Shown here: positions 1 to 11,920 of the stretch, in pieces
Position numbering within the stretch: position 1 is the stretch's first letter
Layout: each line of letters begins with the position of its first letter
Source: Undaria pinnatifida
Taxonomy: Eukaryota; Sar; Phaeophyceae; Laminariales; Alariaceae
Direction: 5' to 3'
DNA: 64,000 nucleotides
Assembly (NCBI GenBank): GCA_012845835.1
Contig: JABAKD010000002.1
Location: 14,239,629-14,303,628, forward strand
Notes under the pieces: generated by a model
The model's database searches: none
Seen by the model: only the letters and a program-made list of their open reading frames with translations
Told to the model about the DNA's origin: nothing
Program-made: the position numbers and the translations under genes

Positions 1-3000
1 AGAAGTGCATTCGCCGTAGTTTTTGATGGCTGTTGATATACAGCTATACCGCGCTGGTGATTATACAGCTGCGCCAGAGATGCTTTTGCTTTGCTGAGAA
101 TCGCGGTGGATACACCGCCCAGCTGTGTCGACCAGAAGTGCTTTCGCTTCAGTTTTGGATTCCTGTTGTTATACAGCTCTCGCGGTTCATATACCGCCCT
201 GGTCGACACGGCTGTGTCGTCCAGAAGTGCCTTCGCTTTAGGTTTTGATTGCTGTTGATATTATACAGCTATACCGCGCTGGTGATTATACAGCTGCGCC
301 AGAGATCCTTTTTGCTTTGCTGATGACGGTTGATACAACGCCTCGCCTGTGTCGACCAGAAGTGCTTTCGCTTTAGTTTTACGTTGCTGTTGATATACAG
401 CTCTCGCGGTTTATATACCGCCCTAGTCGACACGGCTTTGTCGTCCAGAAGTGCTTTCGCTTTAGGTTTTGATTGCTGTTGCTATTATACAGCTATACCG
501 CGCTGGTGATACAGCTATACGGCGCTGATGATGACACAGCTGCGCCGGAGATGCTTTTGCTTTGCTGATTGCGGTTGACACACCGTCCAGGTCCACACGG
601 CTGTGTCGACCAGACCGTGTCGACCAGAGGTGCTTTCGCTTTAGTTTTTTTATTGCTGATATACAGCTCTCGCGGTTGATATACCGCCCTGGTCGACATG
701 GCTTTGTCGTCCAGACGTGCTTTCGCTTTAGTTTTTGATTGCTGTTGATATACAGCTATACCGTCGTGGTGATTATACAGCTGCGCTAGATGTACTCTCG
801 CTTTGCTGATCGCGGTTGATATACTGCACTGGTCGACACGGCTGTGTCGTCCAGAAGTGCTTTTGCTGTAGTTTTGATTGCTGTTGGTATACAGCTCAGG
901 TATGCTTTCGCTTTGCTGATCGCGGTTGACATACCGCGCTGGTGATTATACAGCTGGGCCAGATATGTTTTTGCTTTGCTGATCGCGGTTGATACCGCCC
1001 TGGTCGACATGGCTGTGTCGTCTAGAAGTGCTTTCGCTTTCATTTTGTTGGCTGCTGACATTTAATATACACCTATACCGCGCTGGTGACGTGCATTTGC
1101 ACCAGATATGTTTTAGCTCTGCTGATCGCGGTTGATATACCGCGTTGTGATACAGATATTTCGCTTTGCTGATCGCGGTTGATACCGCCCTGGTCGACAT
1201 GGCTGTGTCGTCTAGAAGTGCTTTCGCTTTCGTTTTTGTTGCCTGTTGACATTATATACACCTATACCGCGCTGGTGACGTGCATCTGCACCAGATATGT
1301 ATCAGCTCTGCTGATCGCCGTTAATATACCGCGCTGGTGATACAGATATGTTTTTTGCTTTGCTGATCGCGGTTGATACCGCCCTGGTCGACATGGCCGT
1401 GTCGTCCAGAAGTGATTTCGCTTTCGTTTTTGTTGCCTGTTGATATACAGCTATACCGCGATGGTGACGTGCATTTGCATCAGATGTGTCTTAGCTCTGC
1501 TGATTGCGATTGATATACCGCGTTGTGATACAGATATTTTTTTGCTTTGCTGATCGCGGTTGATACCGCCCTGGTCGACATGGCTGTGTCATCCAGAAGT
1601 GCTTTCGCTTTCGCTTTTGATGGCTGTTGACATTATATACACCTATACCGCGCTGGTGACGTGCATCTGCACCAGATATGTCTCAGCTCTGCTGATCGCG
1701 GTTAATATACCGCGCTGGTGATACAGATATGTTTTTGCTTTGCTGATCGCGGTTGATACCGCCCTGGTCGACATGGCCGTGTCGTCCAGAAGTGATTTCG
1801 CTTTCGTTTTATTGCCTGTTGATATACAGCTATACCACGCTGGTGACGTGCGTCTGCACCACATGTGTCTAAGCTCTGCTAATTGCGATTGATATACCGC
1901 GTTGGTGATACAGATATGTTTTTGCTTTGCTGATCGCGGTTGATACCGCCCTGGTCGACATGGCTGTGCCGTCCGGAAGTGCTTTCGCTTTCGCTTTTGA
2001 TGGCTGTTGATTATATTACAGCTATACCGCGCTGGTGACGTGCATCTGCACCAGATGTGTTTTAGCTCTGCTGATCGCGTTTAATATACCGCGCTGGCGA
2101 TTAAACAGCTGCGACAGATACGCTTTTGCTTGCTGATCGCGGTTGATATACCGCTCTGGTCGACACGGCTGCGTCGTCCAGAAGTGCTTTCGCTTTAGGT
2201 TCTGATTGCTGCTGTCATACAGATATACCACGCTGGTGACATACATCTGCGCCAGCTATTTTTCTGCTTTGCTGATCGCGCTTGATATACCGCTCTGGTC
2301 GACACGACTGTGTCATCCAGAACGAATTCGCTTTTGATTTCTGTTGACATACAGCTATACCGCGCTGGTGACATGCATTTGCGCCAGATATGTGTCTTGC
2401 TGCTGATCGCGTTAATATACCGCTCTAGTCGACACGGCTGTGTCATCCAAAACGGCACCGCTTTAAGCTTTTGATGGCTGCTAATAAACAGCTGCGCCGG
2501 ATATGATTCCGCTTTGCTGATTGCGGTTGATGTTGCGCTCTGTTGATTATACAGCTACGCTCTGGTCGACACGGCTGTGTCGGCCAGAACGGCTTCGCTT
2601 TAAGTTTTTGATTGCTGTTGACATACAGCTATCCCCCGCTGGTGACATACATCTGCGCCAGATATGTTTTTTGCTGCTGATGACGGTTGATATACCGCTC
2701 TGGTCACACAGCTGCGTCGTCCAGAACGGCTTCGCATTAAGCTTTTGATGGCTGCTGATAAGCTTTTGATGGCTACTGATATACAGCTGCGCCAGATTTG
2801 CTTCCGCTTTGTTGATTGCGGTTGATGTTCCGCGCTGTTGATAGACAGCTGCGCTCTGGCTGACAGTTTTTGATTGCTGTTGATATACAGCTATACCGCG
2901 CTGGTGACATACATATGCGCCAGATATGTTTCTTTCTGCTGATCGCGGTTGATATACCGCTCTGGTCCTCACGGCTGCGTCGTCCAGAACGGCTTCGCTT

Positions 3001-5110
3001 TAAGCTTTTGATGGCTGTTGATATACAGCTGCGCCAGATATGCTTCCGCTTTGCTGATTGCTGGTTGAATGTTCCGCGCTGTTGATTATATAGCTGCACC
3101 AGATGTTATTTCCCTTTGTTGATCGCGTTTGGTATACCGTGCTGTTGATTATACAGCTGCGCCGGGAATGCTTTGGCTTTGCTGATCGCGGTTGATATAC
3201 CGCGGTGCTTTCGCATAGTTTTGTGATTGCTGTTGATCGTCCAGCGGTGCTTTCGACTAGTTTCGTGATTGCTGTTGATATACAGCTGCGCCAGATATGC
3301 TTTCGCATTGCTGATCGCGGTTGATATACCGCGCTGGTGATTAGACCGCGCCGGTGATATATGGAGCTTTAGATGCTTTTGCTTTGCTGATCGCGGTTGA
3401 CATACTGCCCTGGTCGATACGGCTGCGTCGCCCGGCAGTGATTTCGCTTCAAGTTTTGATTGATGTTGATATACAGCTATACCGCGCTGTTGGTGATTAT
3501 ACAGCTGTGCCAAACATGCTTCGCTTCGCTGATCGCGGTTGATATACCGCGCTGGTGGTGTGCAGTTGCATCATATAGGCTTTTGCTTGGCTGATCGCAG
3601 TTGATATACCGCCCTAGTCGACACGGCATCGTCCAGAAGGGCTTTCGCTTTAGGTTTTGATAGCTGTTGATATCAGCTATACCGCGCTAGTAATATACAG
3701 GTGCGCCAGATGTTCTCTTGCTTTGCTGATCGTCGTTGATACACCACTCTGGTCCATCCGGTTGGGTTGTCCAGAAGGGGTTTCGCTTTAGGTTTCTGAT
3801 TGCTGTTGATAGACGACGGCGCCAGACACTATTTCGCTTTGCTGATCGCGGTTGATATACAGTTGCGCCATATGCGCTTTTGCGTTGCTGATTGCGGTTG
3901 ATTCATCGCGTTGGTGATAAACAGCTGCGACATGTTTGCCTTTATTTTGCTGATCGCGGTGAATATACCGCTCTGGCAGTCACGACCGTGTCGTCCAGCA
4001 GTGCTATCGTGTTGGTGTTCTGACCGCTGTTATATAGCTTCGCCAGTATGCTTTCGCTTGGCTGATCGCGGTTGATACACCGCACTGTTGATATGCAGCT
4101 GTGCCAGATATACTTTCTTTCTGCGGATCGCGGTTGATATACCGCTCTGCTCGACACGGCGGCGTGGCCCATAAGTGCTTTGCTCTGCTAGTCGTAGTTG
4201 ATTGCGGTTGATACATCGCACTGTTGATATGCAGCTGTGCCAGATATACTTTCTTTCTGCGGATCCTGGTTGATATACCGCTCTGCTCGACACGGCGGCG
4301 TGGCCCAGAAGTGCTTTCGCTTTGCTAATCGTAGTTGATATACGACTGGCCTAGTTGTGTTTTCGCGTTGTCGATTGGTTATGCTGCAGTGGGGATATGC
4401 ACACATCATGAGCGGATGGGCCAAGTGTGCTTTCGCTCTGCTGATCGCGTGGATGTACGGCTGTGCCAGGTATGCTTTCGCGCTGCTGACCGTGGTTATA
4501 CCGCTGTGGTCGACACGACTGTGACGTCCAGCAGCGTTTTCGCTTTGCTGCTCGGGGTTAATATTCGGCTGTGACTGTTGTATTTCGCTTTGCCAAAAAA
4601 AAAGACGTAAAATCGCGGGCGCGGCTGTGCCTAAGGAAGTTGGTTCTGCTGATCGCTGTTGATATACAGTGGTCGCAGATATCCTTTTGCTTTGCGATCG
4701 CAGGGATCCACCGGTCTGGTCGACACGGTTGTGTCGTCTTCAAGGGCCTTCGCTTTGCTGTATGTTGACATGCGACTGGGCTGGGTTTATTTTGCTTTGT
4801 CGATATGCGTCTGGGCGATCTCGCTGGGCAAATCGCGGTTGATGTGCCACCCTGGTCAACTGATCGCGGTTAATGTACCACCCTGGTCGACACGGCTGCG
4901 TAGTCCAGCGGTGCATCTGCTTCGTTGCCCACGATTGATACACGGCTGGGCTAGTTGTATTTTTGCTGTGCTGATTGGTTAGGCCGCTCACTGACATGGT
5001 GGTATTACGGTTGCTATCGGTTGCTATTGCTTCGCTCCTTACTAGCGATATATCGCTTCCATAGGCACGGCGGTGCCAGCGGGCCTTGCGTGGCTGACCT
5101 CGGTTCGGCG
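1..5110. repeat. Degenerate minisatellite field A (~190-bp units, local 380-bp dimers)
   Basis: The whole interval is built from short related modules around GTTGATATAC, CCGCGCTGGTGA, GGTCGAC and CCAGAAGTGCTTTCGCTTT. The marker TGGTCGACAT recurs at about 1001, 1191, 1385, 1572, 1765 and 1952, so spacing alternates near 190 and becomes regular at 380 bp for every second unit. Before 1000 and after 2160 the spacing is looser and the units more mutated. Many antisense frames stay open (repeating peptides such as STAISKAK and YQPRSAK) because the unit has few stops. They overlap each other in several frames and drift with unit length, so I read them as by-products and not as a gene. Confidence 0.85.
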
Positions 5111-5790
5111 GTACCAGCCTTTTTTTTTACAAAAAATGTTTCAAGGACGTCAGCCGTGAGTTCGACAAATTTCGGGTCAATACTCATCTTTGCCAGCTGC
5201 GTTGTGGTACTTGTAATATACTATATGGGTGAGTTTATTTTTGGGAGGGGTCCTGTTTTTCGTCCACTATAATGGTTAGTGTTGGTATTTTTACTTTACG
5301 TGGAGAATTTTGAGCTAGATCTAACATCATATCTATTTTAAAAAATTATTACTGTAGTTTCCACTATACTGCTCTATCATATGTATGGCAGGTGGTTTAG
5401 TTTGTTTTTTCTCCCCCTCGCTTTAATATCGGGAGGAGTACGAATACAGAGTATTATTAGTTATCTAATGTGTTGATATTAATACAGCATTCGAGAATAA
5501 AAGTCGGCTACTCCCAAAAAAATCTCTGTGAGACACGAACCCACGGTTCCAAATTGATACGCTGTCACTCTAACATTGTATAAACACATTTTCAGGACGT
5601 CAGGTGTGAGTTCGACAAATTTCGGGTCAGTGCTCATATTTTCAAGCTGCTTGTTGGTACTTGCAATATACTATGTGAGTAAATTCTTCTTAATGGAAGG
5701 GGTCCTATTCTTTTATAAATAAATAAAAATCTCCACTACAATGATTGGTGTTGGTATTTTTTACTTAAGGTGGGGAATTTCGAATTGTTC
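5111..5790 (-). repeat. Composite core/tRNA-like repeat, inverted relative to 41500-42115
   Basis: This block interrupts array A and is the reverse complement of 41500-42115 over about 600 bp. It contains two diverged direct copies of one ~190-bp segment (about 5120-5340 and 5590-5790, offset near 450 bp) separated by a tRNA-like stretch. On the minus strand the order is core, tRNA-like segment, A/T-rich body, core. The core reads CAGCTKGCAAAGATGAGT followed by GTCGAACTCAC and is shared with repeats at 29.1, 49.8, 57.0 and 57.7 kb. It could be two SINEs in tandem, or a small terminal-repeat element of TRIM type. Confidence 0.7.
5523..5573 (-). other. tRNA-like segment (SINE head remnant)
   Basis: On the minus strand a T-arm-like sequence (GTGGGTTCGTGTCTCAC, at 5527-5543) can form a five-pair stem with a TTCGTGT loop, and an oligo-T run follows it. 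The upstream part is too degenerate for a full cloverleaf. The matching copy at 41651-41703 has a better B box. It is probably a pol III promoter relic and not a functional tRNA. Confidence 0.5.
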
Positions 5791-8190
5791 CGCTGACCTC
5801 GGCACGTTGTGCTGCTACCTCGCTGGTCGCTGGTTGGGTGCGGTTGATATACCACCATCGCTCGCCCGGCTTTGCCGGAGATATGTTGTCTTGCCAGTTG
5901 CTGGGGTTACACATATCAATTGCTGGGGTTACACAGATGGTTCGGCTGTCTTCATTGCCGCGGCTGACTTTCGGATCGCGGCTGAGATACAGCTATGGCT
6001 GACATGGGTCAGCGTTGCGACCGCTATACCACTCGTTATTGTTGATATGAAGTTCGTGCTGACGCAGTTTGATCAGAGGCGACTGCGTGTGTCGCGGGTT
6101 GCGGGGTTACACAGCTAGGGTTGATGTGCTGACAACGTCGTTGCAGTCGATACGGCATATATCTCGACGGATACCGATACCGCTGCTCCCTTGTCTTCTT
6201 GCCGACGCGCGCGGGTTAATGGGCGGGGTTACCAAGTGGCAGTTTAACCCGTGTCTGCTGCGAGAGATTGAGACTTTGCGAAACAAAGACCGGAACGAAC
6301 TCATGGTTTAACTTATCTGGCTGCGGGTTGGTTGCGGTTGACACACGGCCATCGCTGGCACGGAATTGGTGCAGATACTCGTGTCTTGCTGGTAGCTGTG
6401 TTCATTCAGATGTTGATGATTATCTTCGTTGCCGCTGCTGCTTCGCGGGTCGCGCTTGAGATACAGTTATGGCTGACATGGATCAGGGTGGCAACCGCTC
6501 TACCGATAGCTGTACCGCTCTTTACTGTGGATATACAGCTCTTGCTGATGCGGTTTAATCAGGGATGGCTGCATGTTTCGCTTGTTGCGGTGGTTACACA
6601 GCTATATGGTTGATGCGCAGATTGAACCGTCAACACTGGCGCGGCTGTACCAGATGCTTTGGCTTTGCGGATTGCTGTGGGTACTAACCCCTTTAAGGCT
6701 TCAGAGAGCAACGTTGACGAATATAACTGGCAGTTGCAGGGTCAGCCACACGACGATACACGGGCTGCTAGCGCAAGGGGTGGGGACTTTAATGCGCGAC
6801 TCCAACGCAAGGAGCTGCGCGATACGCGCGTAGCATGAAACAACGTGTGCTGCGCACTCGTGCTATGACAATTACCGCCTTTCGTACTTGTGTTATCGCT
6901 ATGCGTGGGCCTCGAAAGGGTTAATGTCGGTATTAATGTGGGTATACAGCTGTCGTTGATACACGGCTGTGTGGATATGCAACCATAATTGGCACTGCTG
7001 TGCCAGAGATGGTTTCACTTTGCTGATTACTGTTGATATACAGCTGTGCCAAAAGTGCTTTCGCTTTGCGGGTCGCTGCTAACATACAGCTATTTCCCAC
7101 ATGGATGTGTTGTCGCTGTTGTCTAGCTAGTCGCCGTTGATAGTCGTTGGTCACTGTCGCTGTTGATATACTGCGAATGATGGCACGGCTGTCATTTTGG
7201 CTGTTGCTTCGCTGATTGCTGTTGATATACGACGATCTCCGGCGCAGCCTATTGGCTGTTGCTTCGCTGATCGATGTTGATATACAACAACCTCCGGCCC
7301 GGCCGTGCCGGAGCTGCTCTGTGTGGCTGCTGACGTGGTTGGGGTATGGTTGCTGTGGCTTCGCTAGTCGCTGTCGGTATACAGCAATCACGGGCACGGT
7401 TGTGCCAGAGGCTCTACTTCGCTGACCTCGGTGTGGCAGTGCCAGAGGCGTCTGGTTCGCGGATCTCGGCACGGCGGTGCTGGAGGCTTCGGTTTTGCTT
7501 ATCTCTCTATATATATACAGCTATGGCTAGCACGGCGGTGTTATCTCTGGGCCGCTGCAGTTGACTTGCTAGTTGCTGTTGATGGTTTCTGGGTGCTATC
7601 AACATATAAAAGCTATCTTTTTTTTTTTAATCCTCCGGCGGATGGGGAAAAATAAAGCTCAAGCTCACCACACTTCCACGTATTTTCATACGCGTCGTGT
7701 GTCGATTTAACTCAAAAGCCATCGACGACAAATAAAAGCTATCGATGGCACGGCTGTGCCCATACATAGTCGCCGCTGCTTCGTGGATTGAGGTTGTTAT
7801 ACCATCATCGCTAGCACGGAGGTGCCGGAGATGCTTTTCCCTTGCTGATTGCTCATGTTAAATAGATACTGACGCCTGTCTCCGTCGCAGCTGTTGCTTC
7901 GCGGGTCGCGGTTGACAGACAGTTGTGGCTGACATGGGGTCAGAGTTGCGACCGCTATACCGCATGTTACTGTTAATATACATATCATGCTTACGTGCAG
8001 TTTTATCAGAGGTGATTGCGTGTATCGCTGGTGGCAGTGGTTACACATATATGGTTGATTTGCTGACAACGTGGTTGCAGTCGGCACTGCATATATTTCA
8101 ACGGATACCGAGACCGCTGCCCCGTATCTTCCTACAGACGCGCGGGGGCTACGGGTTGATAACGGGCGGGTGTCGCAGTGTGGCGGGTAA
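5791..8190. repeat. Diverged continuation of array A with three ~280-bp superunits
   Basis: Array A vocabulary (GTTGATATACAG, GCGGTTGA, CGCTTTGCTGA) continues, with three longer related blocks at about 5950-6236, 6420-6630 and 7885-8178. Each runs from a GAGATACAGYTATGGCTGACATGG-like start through GACCGCTATACC to a GGTTACACA motif. The first and third also share a further ~120 bp ending near GACGCGCG. Between them, 6930-7560 returns to the short-unit pattern. Open frames here are short and inconsistent between copies, so I see no gene. 6636-6930 shows nothing recognisable. Confidence 0.65.
7619..7704 (-). repeat. Poly-A-tailed repeat 3' end (family P), minus strand
   Basis: A ten-T run is followed by CCTCCGGCGGATGGGGAAA and AGCTCACCACACTTCCACG. 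The same sequence with a 30-T run lies at 58407-58510, and a short plus-strand version ending in poly-A is at 59429-59460. Read on the minus strand it is the 3' end of a poly-A-tailed retrosequence whose body is not recognisable here. Confidence 0.6.
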
Positions 8191-8640
8191 ACCCGCTGCT
8201 GCTGCTGCTGCGAGGACTCGAGACGCTAAACACAGCTCGTCTGCAATCCAGTGCAGCTACCTTTCGACGGCCCCATCCCCGGGTCCCTCTCCACGTGATA
8301 TGGGCGTGCATGCACCGGCAGGGGTGTACGCCACGACGGGTGGGTGGGCGCATCGCTGGCCCAGCAGGCCCCACCCCCTCGATCTGGGCGCCGCGGAGAA
8401 AAGCACGCAGCGCCCGCGAGCCAAGGGAGTTGGGGGTCGGGACAGGATTGGGGTCGCCGGGGAGGCGGCGACCGCGGCCTACTTGCTTCCCCTGCCATTC
8501 CGCCCCCCCCCCCGGTCTGCCCGGGCGATAGCTGAGCGGGCCGACTATAAATCTCGGTTGCAGGCCCTGTTTTGTTAGCTACTGGTAGTATCGCAAACAC
8601 ATGCGTGACTCGTGGCAGCTTTTTCCTTTTTCGTTACATC
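8190..8640. other. GC-rich stretch with a TATAAAT box; no gene seen
   Basis: The composition turns strongly GC-rich and all frames stay open over 8190-8580, which explains several overlapping 80-217-codon frames with no consistent protein character. A TATAAAT at 8546-8552 ends the GC-rich part, roughly 190 bp before the decayed coding block starting near 8733. It could be the relic of that block's promoter, but nothing else supports this. Confidence 0.3.
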
Positions 8641-8732
8641 TTAAATGTCGCTGTTAGGTAATGGTAGGTAGGAGTGGCCCAGAGTCACGCTGTTAGTGTC
8701 TGTGCTACCGTCAGGTTTTCTCGATGGATCGG

Positions 8733-9300
8733 ATGGACCCACAGCATCACTTCGACGTTGGCTTAGTTGTTTAGCAGAACAAGGGGCGTGGAATGTATTG
8801 CCCCCCGTTTCTACCGTACGATGCTGTGTATTGACATTCAGACAGTCTAGTATTGGCCTTCGCGGTAGGTGGGCGCGGATGAATGGCTCCGGCACCTAAA
8901 TCATCACCAGACTGGCGTGCGGTCTATTCTACCCTCATTTCCACAGCTTTCCGCCGATGAATATTGGTGGATGGGCACATGGGCGACTCTCAACCCCTTG
9001 CCTACATTGCCGGTTTGGGCAGACGTATTCAGAGACCCGATGCAATGGCCGCTCCGGCGGTTGCCGTGGCATGCCCCGGCGTGGGATGCTGGCGCGGGGG
9101 GGAGCGCGTTTGTGCCTGGTTTCGTGCGCAAACACGAAGTGTTTTGGGATGAAGTCGTCCTGTAGGAACACCCCCTCCGTGATGAGATTACATCATGCTG
9201 GTGTGTGGAACACGGAACAAGCATTACCGAGGTATCATGTATGTTTTACGGTGACCACTGCTGCTCTTGCGGGGAGCACTTATCAAACCAGTGACGTTGC
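8733..9300 (+). pseudogene. Decayed unknown coding block (W-rich protein)
   Basis: A protein-like trace runs in one frame from the ATG at 8733, with in-frame TAG and TGA stops, through a peptide beginning MAPAPKSSPDW (8902). It then shifts frame near 8950 and continues through a tryptophan-rich stretch (YWWMGTWATL, HEVFWDEVVL) to a TAG at 9163. Beyond the TAG the same frame continues with a plausible peptide (EHPLRDEITS) to about 9290, which suggests the stop is a point mutation. At least three stops and one frameshift mark it as dead. I do not recognise the family. It lies in the same frame as the block at 9448-9867 and may be another part of the same gene or mobile element. Confidence 0.4.
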
Positions 9301-9447
9301 TTCTGAGCGAACGCAAAAGTAGGCTAATAGTAATTAATTTACCACACCAGCCGGTCCTTCGCCTCGTGCATGCCACTGTATGGTAAAAATTTAAATGAAT
9401 TTTGAGTGAGACGACGACCCCAGTCCGGTAGCCGATGCAGAGTATAA

Positions 9448-9870
9448 TACCTCATCGGCTGGGGGAGGAGGCCTCATATAATCCAATACGTACTTCAAAT
9501 GATCGGTGAAGCCGCAGAAGAATACTACAGTAAAATCGGGTTTCCAGAAAATGAGGCATCAATGGTACGGAGGTGGCTCAATGATTTGGAACCAGTGAAT
9601 TACAAGGAGAATCTAGGCCACATCGATAATTATGCCTGTTTCCTACGAACCCAAAGCCAGAGAACATACGTTGAAGGAGAAACACTGGCCATCCCACCCA
9701 CCCAGCTTATGCATGCAGTAGTTTCTTGTTTTGCAACCTTTGCGGACCGGAGAAGTCTGCGAGTGCCTTGCCACACTCAACCCCGTGCGGAAGCAACTAG
9801 GGATATCTTCAAATGGATCCGAGATTGGAACAAAGCTGTTGATTCCGGCCTATTTGAGCCTATCTGAGGC
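9448..9870 (+). CDS. Unknown protein fragment or exon, 122 codons from its first Met
   Basis: The frame is open from 9448. The first ATG is at 9499 and the stop follows 9867. The product is hydrophilic with globular-looking composition: an N-terminal GEAAEEYYSK segment, a middle part with LGHIDNYACFLRTQSQRTY, and a C-terminal end DIFKWIRDWNKAVDSGLFEP. The frame is already coding-like upstream of the ATG (RRPHIIQYVLQ), and that part is repeated with good peptide conservation at 10100-10160. The real start therefore probably lies upstream, in a lost or spliced exon. No domain is recognised. It may belong to an unidentified mobile element together with the block at 8733-9300. Confidence 0.45.
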
Positions 9871-10036
9871 ACAGTACCGGAGCCACAATCATTGCCCTCA
9901 ACCTCCGCCCAACGTGCAAGAACAAGAGGAAGCAAACAATTTCAGACCACCCTAGACATCCTGCGTGCTGAGTAGCTTCTGTGCCGTGTTTTAGTTTATA
10001 TAGTATTATGTTTTATTAATTATTCTTTTTTTCCAG

Positions 10037-10249
10037 GATTACTGCCGTGCTGAGCGCTCAGCGCGGAGGTACATCCCGGGCGAGATCCTCCTGCTTCGGG
10101 GCAGGAGGCCTCATCTAATCCAATACTTACTTTAAATGATCGGTGAAGCCGCAGAAGAATACCTCCGCGCCTTTGCGCGTCAACTCCGCCGTGCTCGCCG
10201 GCTCGCTTCGTCGATATATCGGCTGCGCCGACCTACGGTGTATATATAA
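10037..10249 (+). pseudogene. Exon-like partial duplicate of the 9448 coding block
   Basis: A TTCTTTTTTTCCAG sequence ends at 10036 and looks like a 3' splice site. From 10037 the frame reads an Arg-rich peptide (DYCRAERSARRYIPGEILLL), then RRPHLIQYLL, a TAA, then MIGEAAEEY and an Arg-rich tail to the stop at 10247. About 57 bp (10102-10160) match 9467-9524. The TAA sits where the other copy has CAA, so it looks like a point mutation. The matching reading frame in both copies supports this being real coding sequence of an unknown family. Confidence 0.4.
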
Positions 10250-10657
10250 TATCGTTGAATGCTACCCATACACCTAGTTTTTTATCTTCATTCGAACACG
10301 TTATTTTTTAATGTACACCTTCCTTGGCAGTGCTGTCGATGTACAGCCTCGATTTACCTACGCATATACATGTCATGCATCCTCGAAAGTTACGGGCATG
10401 CGCGGAGCCAAGGCGGGCGGCAGCCCGCCGCGGTGAAGCCCCTCTGGTTAATAAGACCAATCTAAGACGTGTCTAGACGGGAAAAACCATAAGACGCCTC
10501 TGCTTCGTACGTCTTACTCCAAAAGTTGCGCACCTGCAGCGGAGTTCCTCCACGCTACGCTCGATTTCTCAGTCACATTGACGACCCGCTTCGCTCGTCT
10601 TAGAAGTTGGGCACGCTTTCGGCAAACCTGGCACATTTCACATAAGAGATGAGGGAG

Positions 10658-10690
<33 letters not shown>

Positions 10691-11640
10691 TATTTTATCC
10701 TCTGGGGACATATTCGAAAACATGTTTGAGTCATCTTGTTCGTCTCGTTACAGGAAGTTTAGCCCATGCTTTATCTTTTCCCCACTCGATTTCGTTCGCT
10801 GGAAATACGCCGTTGAAAATCGGCCAAAACAGCTGCAAGAACTGGAATGCTACCATCTAAAAAAAAACATGGTGTAGATTTCGGTATTGAGATGCGATCT
10901 CGATCACCGATTCTGTTTCGTCGACGGAAATCGATGCGCCGTGCTGCACGATTGTGATAAACTTTGTTTCAAAGGCAAACTTTCAAATTGGGCAAAAAAA
11001 GGTGGGTAGCTCAGTGAAAACTGTAGGTGTGAATATTCGATCGGACGGACCTGACGGTATCTACGAAATTCTCGATCTCACATCTAACGTAGTTTTTTTC
11101 GTGTTTTTGTGCTGTGTTAAAAGAAAACAAGTCCGCGCACCCGTCAACTCCCCAACCCGTTTATACATATAGACATGATGATTCTTTCTTTTGAGGGGAC
11201 AGGGATTTGGTCAAGAGTTTTTTCTTCTTGGCCTCAGTATGGGATTATCGGAACTGGAATCTCTCGGTCAAATCGCTTCGTTCGAGCGCCGTCTCCGGGA
11301 AGCGGCTCCAACGCCCCTCGCCCTGCCTTATCCATTCTGCACCTCGATTCTGCACCTCGACGTGAACGCGGATGAACGCTGAGCGAGACAAGCGAAAAGT
11401 GCGTTTTTTTTTTATTTTGGGGCGGTATACGCCCGAGCTATTATTGAATCTTGGCATACATGGAGCTTGAACGAATAAATCAAGGGACAACATTCTAGTT
11501 TCTTCCCGACGACGCTTTTTTCATGGCCGCCTTGAAGCGCTTGCGCTATCGTAGCTGCTACTGCTGTGTGTCGTTGCCTTTCGGCTCAGTGGGTATAGTG
11601 CTATATAACCAACGAAGGATGTGTCGTGAGTACTATTCTC
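10250..11640. other. No gene seen; contains a 29-nt G run
   Basis: The stretch is composition-neutral with no coherent frame. 10661-10689 is an uninterrupted run of 29 G preceded by a GGGAGGGA stretch. Near 11060-11095 a sequence ending TTCTCGATCTCACATCTAACG resembles the end of the repeat core found at 57.7 kb, but the match is short. Confidence 0.5.
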
Positions 11641-11774
11641 ACCGATATCATATTTGGTATTCAGAAGCGTGCGCGCTGGAGACGTTATGAATGGTTATGA
11701 TAGTTGTTAGTGTTCTCCTGAGTGCTACCAACTGTAGTACGTGGAGAGGGGATAGCCCCGGAGATCCCACTTAC

Positions 11775-11906
11775 GAAGTCGGTGAGAATTAATTAACGAA
11801 CTCGAAAACATACTTGGTTGGTTTTTAAGCATAACCCACTGAGTTACTGAGTCACGTGACAGCGGGTAGTGCTATGTGCCATGAGTTCGATTCTCACCGA
11901 CTTCAT
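11775..11906. repeat. Inverted pair of tRNA-like B-box sequences
   Basis: GAAGTCGGTGAGAAT (11775-11789) is exactly inverted at 11892-11906, and the flanking GAACTCG/GAGTTCG extend the pairing with a small insertion in the left arm. The right arm contains GAGTTCGATTCTC, a fair match to the pol III B box. A third, weaker direct copy lies near 11635-11660. It may be two head-to-head SINE fragments next to the 5' side of the Copia relic. Confidence 0.45.
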
Positions 11907-11920
11907 ATTTGTCGTTAGGG

